NCBI RefSeq assembly: GCF_014205115.1
Contig: NZ_JACHMW010000001.1
Coordinates: 434,001-498,000 of the forward strand
Reading direction: 5' to 3'
DNA from: Micrococcus endophyticus
GTDB taxonomy: Bacteria; Actinomycetota; Actinomycetes; Actinomycetales; Micrococcaceae
Length of the DNA: 64,000 nt
A program made the translations under genes and the position numbers. Below the pieces are notes generated by a model. The model searched no databases, was not told where the DNA came from, and was given only the letters and a program-made list of their open reading frames with translations. Positions 9,501 to 19,802 of this stretch are shown piece after piece; the first letter of the stretch is position 1, and each line of letters starts with the position of its first letter.

Positions 9501-10536
9501 CCAGGTCCCAGCCGTCCAGCGGCAGGCCGATCCGGACGGGGCCGACGCCGGTCAGCGGCGCGGCGCACGCCACCACGGTGGCCTCGGTGGGACCGTAGGT
9601 GTTCCAGACCTCGCGGCCGTCCTCGGCGAGGCGGGCGGCGAGCTCGGGCGGGCACGCCTCGCCGCCGAAGATCAGCAGGCGCACGTTGTCCAGCGCCTCG
9701 GTGGGCCACATGGCGGCGAGGGTGGGCACGGTGGAGACGGCGGTGATCCGCCGCTCCGCCAGCCACGGGCCGAGGTCCATGCCGGAGCGCACCAGGGAGC
9801 GCGGGGCCGGGACGAGGCAGGCGCCGTGCCGCCAGGCCAGCCACATCTCCTCGCACGAGGCGTCGAAGGCCACGGAGAGGCCGGCGAGCACGCGGTCGCC
9901 GGGGGCCAGGGGGTCCTCGGAGAGGAAGATCCGCGCCTCCGCGTCCACGAAGGCCGCGGCCGAGCGGTGGCTCACGGCCACGCCCTTGGGGGTGCCGGTG
10001 GAGCCGGAGGTGAAGATGATCCACGCGTCGTCCTCGAGCCCGGGGGCGCGGTCCTCCGCGTCCGGGCGGGGCGCGTGGACGGCGGCGGGGGCGTAGACGC
10101 GCTCGTCCGTGAGCACGCCGGCCACGCGGGCCTCGCCGAAGACGAGCCGGGCGCGCTCCTCGGGGTCGTCCGCGTCCACCGGCACGTAAGCGGCGCCGGC
10201 GGCGAGCACGCCCAGGATGGACACGTAGAGGGCGGCGGTGCCGGAGGCGATCCGCACGCCCACCCGGTCCCCGGTCCGCACGCCGGCGGCCCACAGGTGC
10301 CGTGCGGTCTCGTCGACGCGCGCCTGCAGCTCGGCGTAGGTCAGCGGCTCCACGCCGTCGTCGAGGGCGGGGGCGTCAGGGTGCTCGCGCGCCGTCGCGT
10401 CGAACAGCTCGACGAGCGTGCGCGCGGGCGGGGTGCGCAGCGCGCCGGGCAGCTGAGGCGGGTGGACCGCGGCGGCGTCGTCGGCGGGATCGACGGGGTC
10501 GGGCGGCGGGACGGGCGCGACGGACGGATGGGACAC
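6526..10536 (-). CDS. Pls/PosA-type NRPS-like protein: adenylation, carrier, membrane and hexapeptide-repeat domains
   Basis: 1336 residues. The N-terminal adenylation domain (about 40-530) has all core motifs: FTSGSTGTPKGVAVSH, NTYGPTEAT, YRSGDLV, GRADDQVKLGGRRIELGEVD, and the catalytic Lys in PTKTSGKVD. A carrier domain follows (about 550-630) with GGGSLAAAQLV, whose Ser takes phosphopantetheine. The C-terminal half alternates about five membrane segments with three left-handed beta-helix (hexapeptide acyltransferase-like) domains. This matches the Pls/PosA NRPS-terminal-domain family, whose epsilon-poly-lysine synthetase member links amino acids without a condensation domain. The start is GTG 10536, with GGAGG 4 nt upstream. 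The product is unknown; an amino-acid polymer or an envelope modification is inferred. Confidence 0.88.
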   Translation of the reverse strand: MSHPSVAPVPPPDPVDPADDAAAVHPPQLPGALRTPPARTLVELFDATAREHPDAPALDDGVEPLTYAELQARVDETARHLWAAGVRTGDRVGVRIASGTAALYVSILGVLAAGAAYVPVDADDPEERARLVFGEARVAGVLTDERVYAPAAVHAPRPDAEDRAPGLEDDAWIIFTSGSTGTPKGVAVSHRSAAAFVDAEARIFLSEDPLAPGDRVLAGLSVAFDASCEEMWLAWRHGACLVPAPRSLVRSGMDLGPWLAERRITAVSTVPTLAAMWPTEALDNVRLLIFGGEACPPELAARLAEDGREVWNTYGPTEATVVACAAPLTGVGPVRIGLPLDGWDLAVVDPATGVPVAEGATGELIIGGVGLARYLDPAKDTEKYAPMPTLGWERAYRSGDLVVFEPEGLLFVGRADDQVKLGGRRIELGEVDAALQALPGVHGGAAAVQTTPAGHQILVGYLVSADPEADLDLHLARERLAEELPAALVPRLALMDALPTKTSGKVDRHALPWPLPGAEPDDEAPQPDEASPHGWVLRQWADVLGAPPSGPDADFFEAGGGSLAAAQLVARLRLRHPAVTVQDVYRSPTASALAAAVVGEDGGIEVHDRHVASTRHRTQWAQTLVGLPVFVLPALRLGVWTGLALNLLALTGLAPGLPTVPWWVLAVAGLLVVTVPGRMLVTALAARLLLRGVEPGSHPRGGRVHLRLWLAQQITDVVDPYSLAGAMWVPAYARLLGNRIGADVDLHSVPPVTGLLTVGEGASIEPEVDLSGYWVDGDVVRIGEVRIGAGAVVGARSTLLPGARVGAGAHVEAGSTVAGRLRGGQRHAGSPAAKVGKVRADGPNVAPPRATGWRAVSTVLSTLVALLGLVAAGAAAAVGSWSLTWWPPADPAGPAAAVGVTALRLLAASPLIAAVWFGAQMLLVLGAVRLLSVGITEGHHPVRSRVGWQIWATERILDAARDQLFPLYASRFTPVWLRLLGAEVGRGVEASTVVLLPGMTRVGDGAFLADDTMVSSYSLEGGWMHVAPAKVGKRAFVGNSGMVPAGRTLRRDSLVAVLSTTPAKTKAGTSWMGSPPVRLRRTEVAADASVTYAPTARLKAARTGWELLRAIPVWLHVALTIATGAALAALTAVGTWALAAVLGGAVLLAAGAAAATLTVLAKKAFVGRVRPGEHPLWSSFIWRNEVADTFTEFLAAPWFARAAAGTPALVWFLRAMGARIGRGAWVESYWLPEADLVTLGDGATVNRGCVVQTHLFHDRVMSLDEVVLADGATLGPNSVVLPAARLGRGTTVGAGSLVMRGEELPAGTWWLGNPVSPWRRPDGVPDPPPAPSREAA

Positions 10537-10608
10537 GGGGCCTCCGGGGGACGAGGGCGGCGCGACGGGGAAGGGGCGATCGGCGCGGACCGGGCCGCCG
10601 GGGGTCAG

Positions 10609-10614
10609 TCTAGG
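10609..10614 (-). promoter_or_regulatory. Putative -10 box for the NRPS-like/aminopeptidase operon
   Basis: On the minus strand TAGACT lies about 75 nt upstream of GTG 10536. It has the same hexamer as other promoters in this window, but no -35 is obvious. The 185-base gap to the quinone oxidoreductase gene shows nothing else. Confidence 0.35.
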
Positions 10615-10721
10615 CCCGCACCGCAGGCCGGGGTCCGTGGTGAGGGGGTCCGTGCGGCGGGGCCGCCCGCGGCGCCCCGCCGCGCCGCGGCCGCGGGCGG
10701 AAGGCCGGCCGGGCGCGCGGC

Positions 10722-11723
10722 TCAGCCGAGGGTGAGCAGCACCTTGCCTGTGGTCGCCCGGGACTCGAGGGCGGCGTGGGCGGCGGCGGCCTCGGCCAGC
10801 GGGATGCGCTCGCCGATCCGCACGTCCAGCTCCCCGGCGGCCCACGCGGCGAACAGCTCGTCGCTGCGGCCGCGGGTCTCCTCCTCGGTGCGCGTGTAGT
10901 GCACGAGGGAGGGGCGGGTGACGTACAGCCCGCCCGCGGCGTTGAGCCGCTGCAGGTCGAAGGGCGGCACCTGCCCGGAGGCGCCTCCGAAGAGCACGAG
11001 CGTGCCCCGCACCCGCAGCACCCGCAAGGACGTCTCGAAGGTGTCCTTGCCGACGCCGTCGAACACCGCGTGCGCGCCGTGCCCGTCGGTGAGGCGGTCG
11101 ACGGTCGCGGCCAGCTCCGGGTAGTCCACGGCCGCGGCGGCACCCGCCGCGCGGGACAGCTCCCGCTTCGCCTCGGTGGACGCCGTGGTGATCACCCGGG
11201 CCCCGCGCGCGGCGGCCAGCTGCGTCAGCAGCAGCCCGACGCCGCCGGCGCCGGCCGTCACCACCACGGTCTGGCCCTCCTCGACGGGGAAGGTCGAGCG
11301 GCACAGGTAGTGCGCCGTCATGCCCTGCAGCGGCAGCGCCGCGGCGTCGGCGAGGTCCACGCCCTCGGGCACGGTCAGCAGCCGGTCCGCGGGCGCGGTG
11401 AAGTGCTCGGCGTACGCGCCCTGCGCCGTCGCGGTGGCGACCCGGGCGCCGAGCAGGGTCGGGTCCACGCCCTCGCCGAGCCCGACCACGGTGCCGGAGG
11501 CCTCGGTGCCGGGGACGAAGGGCAGGTCCATCGGGTACACGCCGGCGCGCTGGTAGGTCTCGATGTAGTTCAGGCCGACGGCGGCCGTGCGCACCAGGAC
11601 CCGGCCCGGGCCGGGGGCGGGGACGTCGGCCTGCGTCCACCGCAGGACCTCGGGGCCGCCGGTCTCGGCGACGACGACGGCGTGGTGGGTGCGGGGGACG
11701 GCGGGGCTGCTGGCGTGGGGCAT
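10722..11723 (-). CDS. Quinone oxidoreductase (zeta-crystallin-like, NADPH-dependent MDR family)
   Basis: A 333-residue medium-chain dehydrogenase/reductase without the structural-zinc cysteines, as in bacterial NADPH:quinone reductases. The N-terminal GroES-like domain contains VGLNYIETYQRAGVYP and LPFVPGTEASGTV. The Rossmann domain contains the nucleotide loop TAGAGGVGLLLTQLA (about residue 160). A TAGACT -10 box (minus strand, 11730-11735) lies exactly 6 nt before the ATG and there is no ribosome-binding sequence, so the mRNA is probably leaderless. It is divergent from the arginine operon. Confidence 0.9.
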   Translation of the reverse strand: MPHASSPAVPRTHHAVVVAETGGPEVLRWTQADVPAPGPGRVLVRTAAVGLNYIETYQRAGVYPMDLPFVPGTEASGTVVGLGEGVDPTLLGARVATATAQGAYAEHFTAPADRLLTVPEGVDLADAAALPLQGMTAHYLCRSTFPVEEGQTVVVTAGAGGVGLLLTQLAAARGARVITTASTEAKRELSRAAGAAAAVDYPELAATVDRLTDGHGAHAVFDGVGKDTFETSLRVLRVRGTLVLFGGASGQVPPFDLQRLNAAGGLYVTRPSLVHYTRTEEETRGRSDELFAAWAAGELDVRIGERIPLAEAAAAHAALESRATTGKVLLTLG

Positions 11724-11764
11724 GGCCTCAGTCTACGATCGGGGCACCGGCGGCGACGGGTTAC

Positions 11765-11793
11765 GCATACATATGCCGCACGTTGCATATATC
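11765..11793 (+). promoter_or_regulatory. Tandem ARG boxes upstream of argC
   Basis: The first box contains the inverted repeat GCATA-CA-TATGC (11765-11776). A second, degenerate box contains TTGCATATATCG (11783-11794). The GCATA cores are 20 bp apart, about two helical turns, as expected for a hexameric ArgR spanning two sites. The boxes lie directly upstream of the -10 hexamer, so bound ArgR plus arginine would block transcription. Binding is inferred from the motif and from argR being in the operon. Confidence 0.65.
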
Positions 11794-11796
11794 GGC

Positions 11797-14006
<2,210 letters not shown>

Positions 14007-14017
14007 GGACCGCCCCC

Positions 14018-15028
14018 ATGAGCCAGTCATCGAGCCCTCAGCCCGACCCCGTCACGACGGCCGCCGCACCCGTCCTCTCCGCCGCCGACCGGCTCGACCG
14101 TGCCGAGTCCAAGGCGGAGGTCCTCATCGAGGCGCTGCCGTGGATCCAGCGCTTCGCCGGCTCGGTCATGGTGATCAAGTACGGCGGCAACGCGATGGTC
14201 TCGGACGAGCTGCGCCGGGCCTTCGCCGAGGACGTCGTCTTCCTGCACCACGTGGGCGTGCACCCCGTGGTGGTGCACGGCGGCGGCCCGCAGATCAACG
14301 CGATGCTGGACCGGCTCGGCATCGAGTCCGAGTTCCGCGGCGGGCTGCGCGTCACCACCGAGGAGGCCATGGACGTGGTCCGCATGGTCCTCACCGGCCA
14401 GGTGGGCCGCGAGCTCGTGGGCCTCGTGAACTCCCACGGCCCCTACGCCGTCGGCTTCTCCGGCGAGGACGCGGGGCTGCTGCGCGCCCGCCGCACCGGT
14501 GCCGTGGTGGACGGGCAGGAGGTGGACCTCGGCCTCGTGGGCGAGGTCACCGGCGTCGACCCGACCGCGATCCTCGACGTGGTCCGCTCCGGGCGGATCC
14601 CCGTGGTCTCGTCGGTCGCCCCCGAGATCGACGACGACGGCGAGCCCACCGGGCAGGTGCTCAACGTCAACGCGGACACCGCGGCCGCCGCGCTCGCCTC
14701 CGCCCTCGGCGCCGCCAAGCTCGTGCTCCTCACGGACGTGGAGGGCCTCTACGCGGACTGGCCGGACCGCGATTCGCTCATCAGCTCTCTGACGGCGGGC
14801 CAGCTGCGGGCGCTGCTGCCCTCCCTGGCCTCCGGGATGATCCCCAAGATGGCCGCCTGCCTGGCCGCCGTGGACGCCGGCGTGCAGCGCGCCCACGTGG
14901 TGGACGGGCGCCGCCCCCACTCGATGCTGCTGGAGGTCTTCACCTCGGCCGGCGTCGGCACCCAGGTGGTGCCCGACGCCGACACGGCCGGCCGCCCCGC
15001 CCCCACGACCGTGCAGGAGGACGCATGA
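14018..15028 (+). CDS. argB: Acetylglutamate kinase
   Basis: Phosphorylates N-acetylglutamate, usually the arginine-inhibited step in organisms with the cyclic pathway. 336 residues of the amino-acid kinase fold: VIKYGGNAM near the N-terminus, [10 protein letters not shown], and a C-terminal nucleotide-binding region around [16 protein letters not shown]. An N-terminal extension with a likely helix (about 20-40, before the first kinase strand) is the feature that in arginine-sensitive enzymes allows hexamer formation and feedback inhibition. The ATG is 11 nt after argJ. Its stop overlaps the argD start (ATGA). Confidence 0.95.
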   Translation: MSQSSSPQPDPVTTAAAPVLSAADRLDRAESKAEVLIEALPWIQRFAGSVMVIKYGGNAMVSDELRRAFAEDVVFLHHVGVHPVVVHGGGPQINAMLDRLGIESEFRGGLRVTTEEAMDVVRMVLTGQVGRELVGLVNSHGPYAVGFSGEDAGLLRARRTGAVVDGQEVDLGLVGEVTGVDPTAILDVVRSGRIPVVSSVAPEIDDDGEPTGQVLNVNADTAAAALASALGAAKLVLLTDVEGLYADWPDRDSLISSLTAGQLRALLPSLASGMIPKMAACLAAVDAGVQRAHVVDGRRPHSMLLEVFTSAGVGTQVVPDADTAGRPAPTTVQEDA

Positions 15029-16305
15029 GCACCACCCAGGACGCGCTGCTGGCGCGCTACGCGGACTCCCTGACCGGGGTGTTCGGCCGTCCCGCTCGCG
15101 TGCTGGTGCGCGGGGAGGGCGTGCACGTGTGGGACGCCGACGGGCGCCGGTACACGGACCTGCTCGCCGGAATCGCCGTGAACTCCCTCGGGCACGCCCA
15201 CCCGGCGGTGGTGCGCGCCGTGAGGGAGCAGATCGCCGGCCTCGGGCACGTGTCCAACCTGTTCACGTCCGAGCCCCAGATCCGGCTCGCCGAGGAGTTG
15301 CTCGCCGTCGCCGACGCCCCCGCCGGCTCCACCGTGTTCTTCGCGAACTCGGGCACGGAGGCCAACGAGGCCGCGTTCAAGCTCGCGCGGCGCCACGGCG
15401 GGCAGGACCCGTTTGGCCGCCGCACCCGTGTCATCGCCCTCGAGCGGGCGTTCCACGGGCGCACCATGGGCGCGCTCGCCCTCACCCACAAGGAGGCCTA
15501 TCGGGCGCCCTTCGAGCCGCTGCCCGGGGGCGTCGAGCACGTGCCCGGCGGCGACGTCGACGCCCTGCGGGCCGCCCTCGCCCCGGACGCCTCCGGCGCC
15601 ACCGTGGCCGCCGTGGTCCTCGAGCCCGTCCAGGGCGAGGCCGGCGTGCACGGCTGGCCCGTCGGCTACCTGGCCCAGGTCCGCGCCCTCACCCGCGAGG
15701 CCGGGGCCCTCATGATCCTGGACGAGGTCCAGTCCGGCATGGGCCGCACCGGCACCTGGTTCGGCTTCCAGAACCCCTCCGTGACCGGCTCGGATGACCC
15801 CGTGCTGCCGGACGCCTTCACCCTGGCCAAGGGCCTGGGCGGCGGCGTGCCGATCGGCGCCCTGGTGTGCGTCGGCCCCGAGGTGTCCGGTCTGCTTTCG
15901 GCGGGCCAGCACGGCACCACCTTCGGCGGCAACCCGCTGGCCACCGCCGCGGGGCTGGCCGTCCTGGAGACGATCCGCTCCGAGGGCCTGCTCGAGCACG
16001 TGCGGGCCGCCGGCGAGCGCGCCGCGAAGCTGCTGGCCGACCTGCCCGAGGTGGCCGCCGTGCGCGCCCACGGGCTGTGGATCGGCGTGGACCTCGCCGC
16101 GCCGCGCGGCCCCGTGCCCGACGGCGGACTGGCGCCCGCCGTCGTCGCCGCGGGCCTCGAGGCGGGTTGGATCCTCAACGCCACGGGCCCGGACACCCTG
16201 CGCCTGGCCCCGCCTCTCGTCATCGCGGCCGAGGATCTGGAGCGGTTCGTCGAGCTGCTGCCCGCCCTCGTGGCCGCCGCCACCACCGAAGGAGACCCCT
16301 CGTGA
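15025..16305 (+). CDS. argD: Acetylornithine aminotransferase
   Basis: A PLP enzyme converting N-acetylglutamate semialdehyde to N-acetylornithine. The 426 residues fit class III aminotransferases: [18 protein letters not shown] (phosphate loop), [14 protein letters not shown]-type segment (PLP-ring Asp), and [15 protein letters not shown] with the Schiff-base lysine. It overlaps argB upstream and argF downstream by 4 bp each, so the operon is translationally coupled. Confidence 0.95.
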   Translation: MSTTQDALLARYADSLTGVFGRPARVLVRGEGVHVWDADGRRYTDLLAGIAVNSLGHAHPAVVRAVREQIAGLGHVSNLFTSEPQIRLAEELLAVADAPAGSTVFFANSGTEANEAAFKLARRHGGQDPFGRRTRVIALERAFHGRTMGALALTHKEAYRAPFEPLPGGVEHVPGGDVDALRAALAPDASGATVAAVVLEPVQGEAGVHGWPVGYLAQVRALTREAGALMILDEVQSGMGRTGTWFGFQNPSVTGSDDPVLPDAFTLAKGLGGGVPIGALVCVGPEVSGLLSAGQHGTTFGGNPLATAAGLAVLETIRSEGLLEHVRAAGERAAKLLADLPEVAAVRAHGLWIGVDLAAPRGPVPDGGLAPAVVAAGLEAGWILNATGPDTLRLAPPLVIAAEDLERFVELLPALVAAATTEGDPS

Positions 16306-17276
16306 CCCCCGCCCCGACCCCCGCCCCCGCCGCCGTGCGCCACTTCCTCGTGGACACGGACCTCACCCCGGGGGAGCAGGCCGAGGTCCTGGACCTGGCC
16401 GCGCAGATGAAGACCGACCGGTTCGCGCACCGGCCGCTGGCCGGCCCCCGCACGGGCGTGGTGTTCTTCGACAAGACCTCCACGCGCACGCGCGTCTCGT
16501 TCGCGGCCGGCATCGCCGAGCTCGGCGGCAGCCCCCTGATCGTGAACCCGGGGGAGTCGCAGCTGGGCCACAAGGAGTCCGTGGCGGACACCGCCCGCGT
16601 GCTCGAGCGCATGGTCGGGATCATCGTGTGGCGCACGTTCGCCCAGTCCGGCCTCGAGGAGATGGCCGCCCACTCCCGCGTGCCGGTCGTCAACGCCCTG
16701 AGCGACGACTACCACCCGTGCCAGATCCTCGCCGACCTGCTCACCGTCCGTGAGCACCTGGGCGGCACGCAGGGCCGCGTGCTGGCCTACCTCGGGGACG
16801 CCGCGAACAACATGGCCCACTCCTACCTGCTGGGCTGCGCCACGGCGGGCATGCATGTGCGCATCGCCGGGCCCGCCGGGCACCTGCCGGCCGAGCACGT
16901 GGTGGCGGCGGCGCAGGAGCGGGCCGCCGAGACCGGCGGCTCGGTCCTGGTGACCACGGACGCGGCGGAGGCGCTGGACGGCGCCGACGTCGTCGTGACG
17001 GACACGTGGGTCTCCATGGGCCAGGAGGACGAGAAGGAGGCGCGCCTGGCCCTGTTCCGGGACTACCAGGTGGACGCGGCCGCCATGGCCCGCGCGGGGA
17101 GCGACGCGATCTTCCTGCACTGCCTGCCTGCGTACCGCGGCTACGAGGTGAGCGCGGAGGTGATCGACGGCCCGCAGTCCGTGGTGTTCGACGAGGCCGA
17201 GAACCGCCTGCACGCCCAGAAGGCGCTGATGGCCTGGCTGCTCTACCGCTCCGGCCTCGCCGAGGATCCGCGCTGA
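16302..17276 (+). CDS. argF: Ornithine carbamoyltransferase
   Basis: Makes citrulline from ornithine and carbamoyl phosphate. The 324 residues are normal. The carbamoyl-phosphate site [12 protein letters not shown], the HPCQ-like [14 protein letters not shown], the ornithine loop [10 protein letters not shown] and the catalytic HCLPAYRG are all present. GTG 16302 overlaps the argD stop. The final TGA shares its A with the argR ATG (TGATG). Confidence 0.96.
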   Translation: MTPAPTPAPAAVRHFLVDTDLTPGEQAEVLDLAAQMKTDRFAHRPLAGPRTGVVFFDKTSTRTRVSFAAGIAELGGSPLIVNPGESQLGHKESVADTARVLERMVGIIVWRTFAQSGLEEMAAHSRVPVVNALSDDYHPCQILADLLTVREHLGGTQGRVLAYLGDAANNMAHSYLLGCATAGMHVRIAGPAGHLPAEHVVAAAQERAAETGGSVLVTTDAAEALDGADVVVTDTWVSMGQEDEKEARLALFRDYQVDAAAMARAGSDAIFLHCLPAYRGYEVSAEVIDGPQSVVFDEAENRLHAQKALMAWLLYRSGLAEDPR

Positions 17277-17764
17277 TGGCGGTCCCCACCACCAAGACGG
17301 CCCGGCAGGCGGCCATCCGGGAGATCCTGGCCACGCGCGGCATCCGGTCCCAGGCCGAGCTCTCGGACGCCCTGGGCGACCGCGGGCTCTCCGTCACGCA
17401 GGGCACGCTCTCGCGCGACCTCGTGGACCTCGGCGCGGTGCGGACGCGCGGGCCCGGGGGGATGGTCTACGCGCTGCCCGCCGAGGGCGACGACGGCGCC
17501 CTGCCCGGCCGCGGCTCCGACGCCCAGCTCAGCCGGCTGTCCAGCATGGCCCGGGAGCTGCTGATCTCCGCCGAGCCCACGGAGAACCTCGTGGTGCTGC
17601 ACACCCCGCCCGGGGCCGCGCAGTTCCTCGCCAGCGTCATCGACCAGGCGCGCGTGGAGAACGTCATGGGCACGATCGCCGGCGACGACACCATCCTGCT
17701 CATCACCACCGGCGTGTCCGCCGCGCCGGTCGTCGCGGCGCACCTGCTCGGCCTGGCCGGCTGA
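17276..17764 (+). CDS. argR: Arginine repressor
   Basis: 162 residues. The N-terminal winged helix (about 1-75) contains SQAELSDALGDRGLSVTQGTLSRDL, as in ArgR/AhrC. The C-terminal oligomerisation and arginine-binding domain contains GTIAGDDTILLIT. As last gene of the operon it would regulate itself through the ARG boxes upstream of argC, and probably argGH through those upstream of argG. Confidence 0.95.
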   Translation: MAVPTTKTARQAAIREILATRGIRSQAELSDALGDRGLSVTQGTLSRDLVDLGAVRTRGPGGMVYALPAEGDDGALPGRGSDAQLSRLSSMARELLISAEPTENLVVLHTPPGAAQFLASVIDQARVENVMGTIAGDDTILLITTGVSAAPVVAAHLLGLAG

Positions 17765-17770
17765 GCCCGC

Positions 17771-17794
17771 GTCCGGCGGTCCAGGCCGCCGGAC
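17771..17794. terminator. Bidirectional terminator between argR and the convergent lipoprotein gene
   Basis: A perfect 9-bp stem (GTCCGGCGG / CCGCCGGAC) with a 6-nt loop lies 7 bases after the argR stop and about 30 bases from the stop of the minus-strand gene. There is no clear U-tract, which is common in this GC range. Confidence 0.6.
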
Positions 17795-17825
17795 GCCGTG
17801 GTCGGCGCGTCGTCCAGGGCGACGG

Positions 17826-18641
17826 TCAGAGCCCGGGCCGGTCCCAGACGTCCGCGGCCGGCGGGGCGACCACCGGCGGGACCGCGTCCCAGTCGTCGAA
17901 GTCGACCGACTCGACGCGCGGCAGCAGGGCGCCCGCCGGGTCCGGGGAGGCGTTCGAGGTGGGTGCCGCACCAGACCTTGAGCTCGGAGCCGCCGTGGCG
18001 TCGGCCGTCGCATCGGCGGACCGCGCGACGCGCGCCAGCCGTCCCCGGGCGTCCAGATAGAGGTCGACCGGCCCGGCGCCGTCGAGACGGACCCCCGAGA
18101 ACAGCTCGAGCCGCTCGCCGTCCACGGTGACCTCGCGTCCCTCGACGGCCGCGTCCTCCGGGGCGAGCGTGTCGGGCAGCTCCGCGCGCACCTGCGCGAT
18201 GAGCTCCGCGGGGGAGACCAGGTCCTGCGCCGGCCCCGGGAGGGCGAGCCACCGCCCGGGGTCCACCCCGTCCAGCGCGTCCCCGGCGCCCTCGCCGCGC
18301 AGGTAGGTGACGCCGTCGGCGTGCACCGCCTCCACGGCCCCCTCGGCTCCCGTCGATGTCCCCCGGTAGGCGCCGTCGGCCTCGAGCGAGCCCGCGAGCG
18401 TGACGACGGCGGCGGGCCGGGCCCATCGGGCCGTCACGGCCACGGAGCGGGCGGAGTCCAGCGACTCGTTCAGCTCCGTCCACCGCCCCCCGAGCGTGTC
18501 CGGGTCTTCCCCGGCCGGCACCCCGGGCGCGGCGCAGCCGGCCAGCGCCAGGCAGAGGGCGGCCCCCACGGCCAGCGGGCGGCGCCGGGCGCGAGGGCCG
18601 GCGACGGCGGAACGGGGCACGGCGAGGGCGGGGGCGGACAT
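17826..18641 (-). CDS. Secreted lipoprotein of unknown function
   Basis: A 271-residue lipoprotein precursor. A positively charged N-terminus precedes a hydrophobic stretch ending in the lipobox LALAGC, with Cys near residue 36. The mature part is acidic. Its mix of predicted strands and a TARWARPAAVVTLAGSLEADGAYRG-like segment recalls LppX/LprG-type folds, but I would not assign it to that family. Start ATG 18641 is chosen over an upstream in-frame ATG because AGGAG lies 7 nt before it and the signal peptide begins correctly. The upstream extension would encode translated tandem repeats. Confidence 0.75.
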   Translation of the reverse strand: MSAPALAVPRSAVAGPRARRRPLAVGAALCLALAGCAAPGVPAGEDPDTLGGRWTELNESLDSARSVAVTARWARPAAVVTLAGSLEADGAYRGTSTGAEGAVEAVHADGVTYLRGEGAGDALDGVDPGRWLALPGPAQDLVSPAELIAQVRAELPDTLAPEDAAVEGREVTVDGERLELFSGVRLDGAGPVDLYLDARGRLARVARSADATADATAAPSSRSGAAPTSNASPDPAGALLPRVESVDFDDWDAVPPVVAPPAADVWDRPGL

Positions 18642-18651
18642 GGGGCGCTCC

Positions 18652-18775
18652 TCTCGGCGTGCTCGGCGTGCTCGGCGTGCTCTGCTGCTGGGCGGACCTG
18701 CGGACCTGCGGCACTGGGGCCAGCGGCACTGGGGCCAGCGGCACTGTGGCTCAGGGGCCTGCGGCACTGGGGTCT
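18652..18775. repeat. Short tandem repeats upstream of the lipoprotein gene
   Basis: Three runs stand side by side: GTGCTCGGC-type 9-mers (about 18652-18680), two GGACCTGC 8-mers (18693-18708), and a 15-mer GCGGCACTGGGGCCA twice exactly (18708-18722, 18723-18737) and twice imperfectly (from 18738 and 18761). They occupy the presumed promoter/leader region of the lipoprotein gene, so copy-number slippage could affect expression. Confidence 0.7.
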
Positions 18776-18856
18776 GCACCCCGTCGGCGGGTCGGTCGGT
18801 GCACCAGCCTAGCCGCCGCCCCTCGTGGACTGGCGCGATGCCGGCCGGGCATGACG

Positions 18857-18882
18857 AAGGCCCCCGCCGTGGCGGGGGCCTT
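18857..18882 (-). terminator. Intrinsic terminator downstream of rpf
   Basis: A 12-bp perfect stem, AAGGCCCCCGCC / GGCGGGGGCCTT, with a 2-nt centre lies 32 bases after the rpf stop on the minus strand. It separates rpf from the lipoprotein gene. Confidence 0.8.
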
Positions 18883-18914
18883 CATCGTGGACCGGTGACG
18901 ACCGGTCAGGCGTC

Positions 18915-19802
18915 TCAGGCCTGGGGCAGGACGAGCTCCTGGCCGACGTAGATCATGGCGGCGTCGGAGACGGTGTCCTTGTTGGCCTCGTAGAGGGCGG
19001 TCCAGCCACCCTCGACCTCGTGCTCGGCGGCGAGCTTCCACAGGGAGTCACCGGCCTTGACGACGATGGTCTCGGCCTCGGCGACGACGGCCTGCTCGGC
19101 GGCGGCCTGATGGGCAGCGGCGCGCTCGGCGGCGGCGGCCTTCTTGGCGGCGGCCTTCTCGGCGGCGGCGGCACGCTTGGCCTCGGCACGCTCGGCGGCG
19201 GCCTGCTCGGCGGCGGCCTGCTCAGCGGCCCACTGCTCGGCGGCGGCCTGCTCGGCGGCGGCCTCCTCAGCGGCAGCCTGCTCGGCGGCGGCCTCCTCAG
19301 CGGCAGCCTGCTCGGCGGCGGCCTCCTCAGCGGCAGCCTGCTCGGCGGCGGCCTCCTCAGCGGCAGCCTGCTCGGCGGCGGCCTGGCGCTGCACGGAGGA
19401 GGTGCGCTCGACGGCGACCGGCGCGGCGTCGGTGGCGTCGGCGTCGGCCTGGGTCAGGCCGGCGGCGCACTTGGGCCAGGCGCCCCAGCCCTGCAGGTCC
19501 TGGAGCATCTCTGCGCGCTTGATCTGCTCGGCCTTCGAGGCCTGGTGCGGGTAGCCCTGGCCGCCCACGCCCTGCCAGGACGACAGGGTGAACTGCAGGC
19601 CGCCGTAGAAGCCGTTGCCGGTGTTGATGTCCCAGCGGTTGGTGGACTCGCAGAACGCGATGGCGTCCCAGGTCTCCTCGGTCGCGGCCTGGGCCGGAGC
19701 GGAGAAGCCCACGGCGGCGGCGCCCATGAGGGTCATGCCGGCGGCGACGGAGGCGGTGGTGCGGCGAGTGCGGGTGGAGGTGAAGAGAGTCATGGTGTCC
19801 AT
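18915..19802 (-). CDS. rpf: Resuscitation-promoting factor with LysM domain
   Basis: A secreted muralytic enzyme that wakes dormant cells; the prototype is from M. luteus. 295 residues. The signal peptide ends at AQA, about residue 39. The Rpf lysozyme-like domain (about 40-113) has the catalytic glutamate in FCES (Glu52) and INTGNGFYGGLQF. An Ala/Glu linker (about 135-240) is followed by a C-terminal LysM peptidoglycan-binding domain (about 247-295, TIVVKAGDSLWKLA). The linker is longer than in my recollection of M. luteus Rpf (about 220 residues), owing to a decapeptide repeat. ATG 19802 has GAGG 7 nt upstream. It sits between argR and argG, opposite in strand. Confidence 0.96.
   Translation of the reverse strand: MDTMTLFTSTRTRRTTASVAAGMTLMGAAAVGFSAPAQAATEETWDAIAFCESTNRWDINTGNGFYGGLQFTLSSWQGVGGQGYPHQASKAEQIKRAEMLQDLQGWGAWPKCAAGLTQADADATDAAPVAVERTSSVQRQAAAEQAAAEEAAAEQAAAEEAAAEQAAAEEAAAEQAAAEEAAAEQAAAEQWAAEQAAAEQAAAERAEAKRAAAAEKAAAKKAAAAERAAAHQAAAEQAVVAEAETIVVKAGDSLWKLAAEHEVEGGWTALYEANKDTVSDAAMIYVGQELVLPQA
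19261..19380. repeat. Four perfect 30-bp tandem repeats inside rpf
   Basis: Four identical 30-bp units (19261, 19291, 19321, 19351), with degenerate copies continuing towards 19190, encode the alanine/glutamate/glutamine decapeptide AAAEQAAAEE of the linker. The unit keeps the reading frame, so copy number can change linker length without breaking the gene. Confidence 0.95.

Noticed and set aside
6766-10899. Long plus-strand frame (1377 residues) opposite the NRPS-like gene
   Set aside because: Composition is Gly/His/Arg-rich without motifs; it is the antisense shadow of the strongly supported minus-strand gene.
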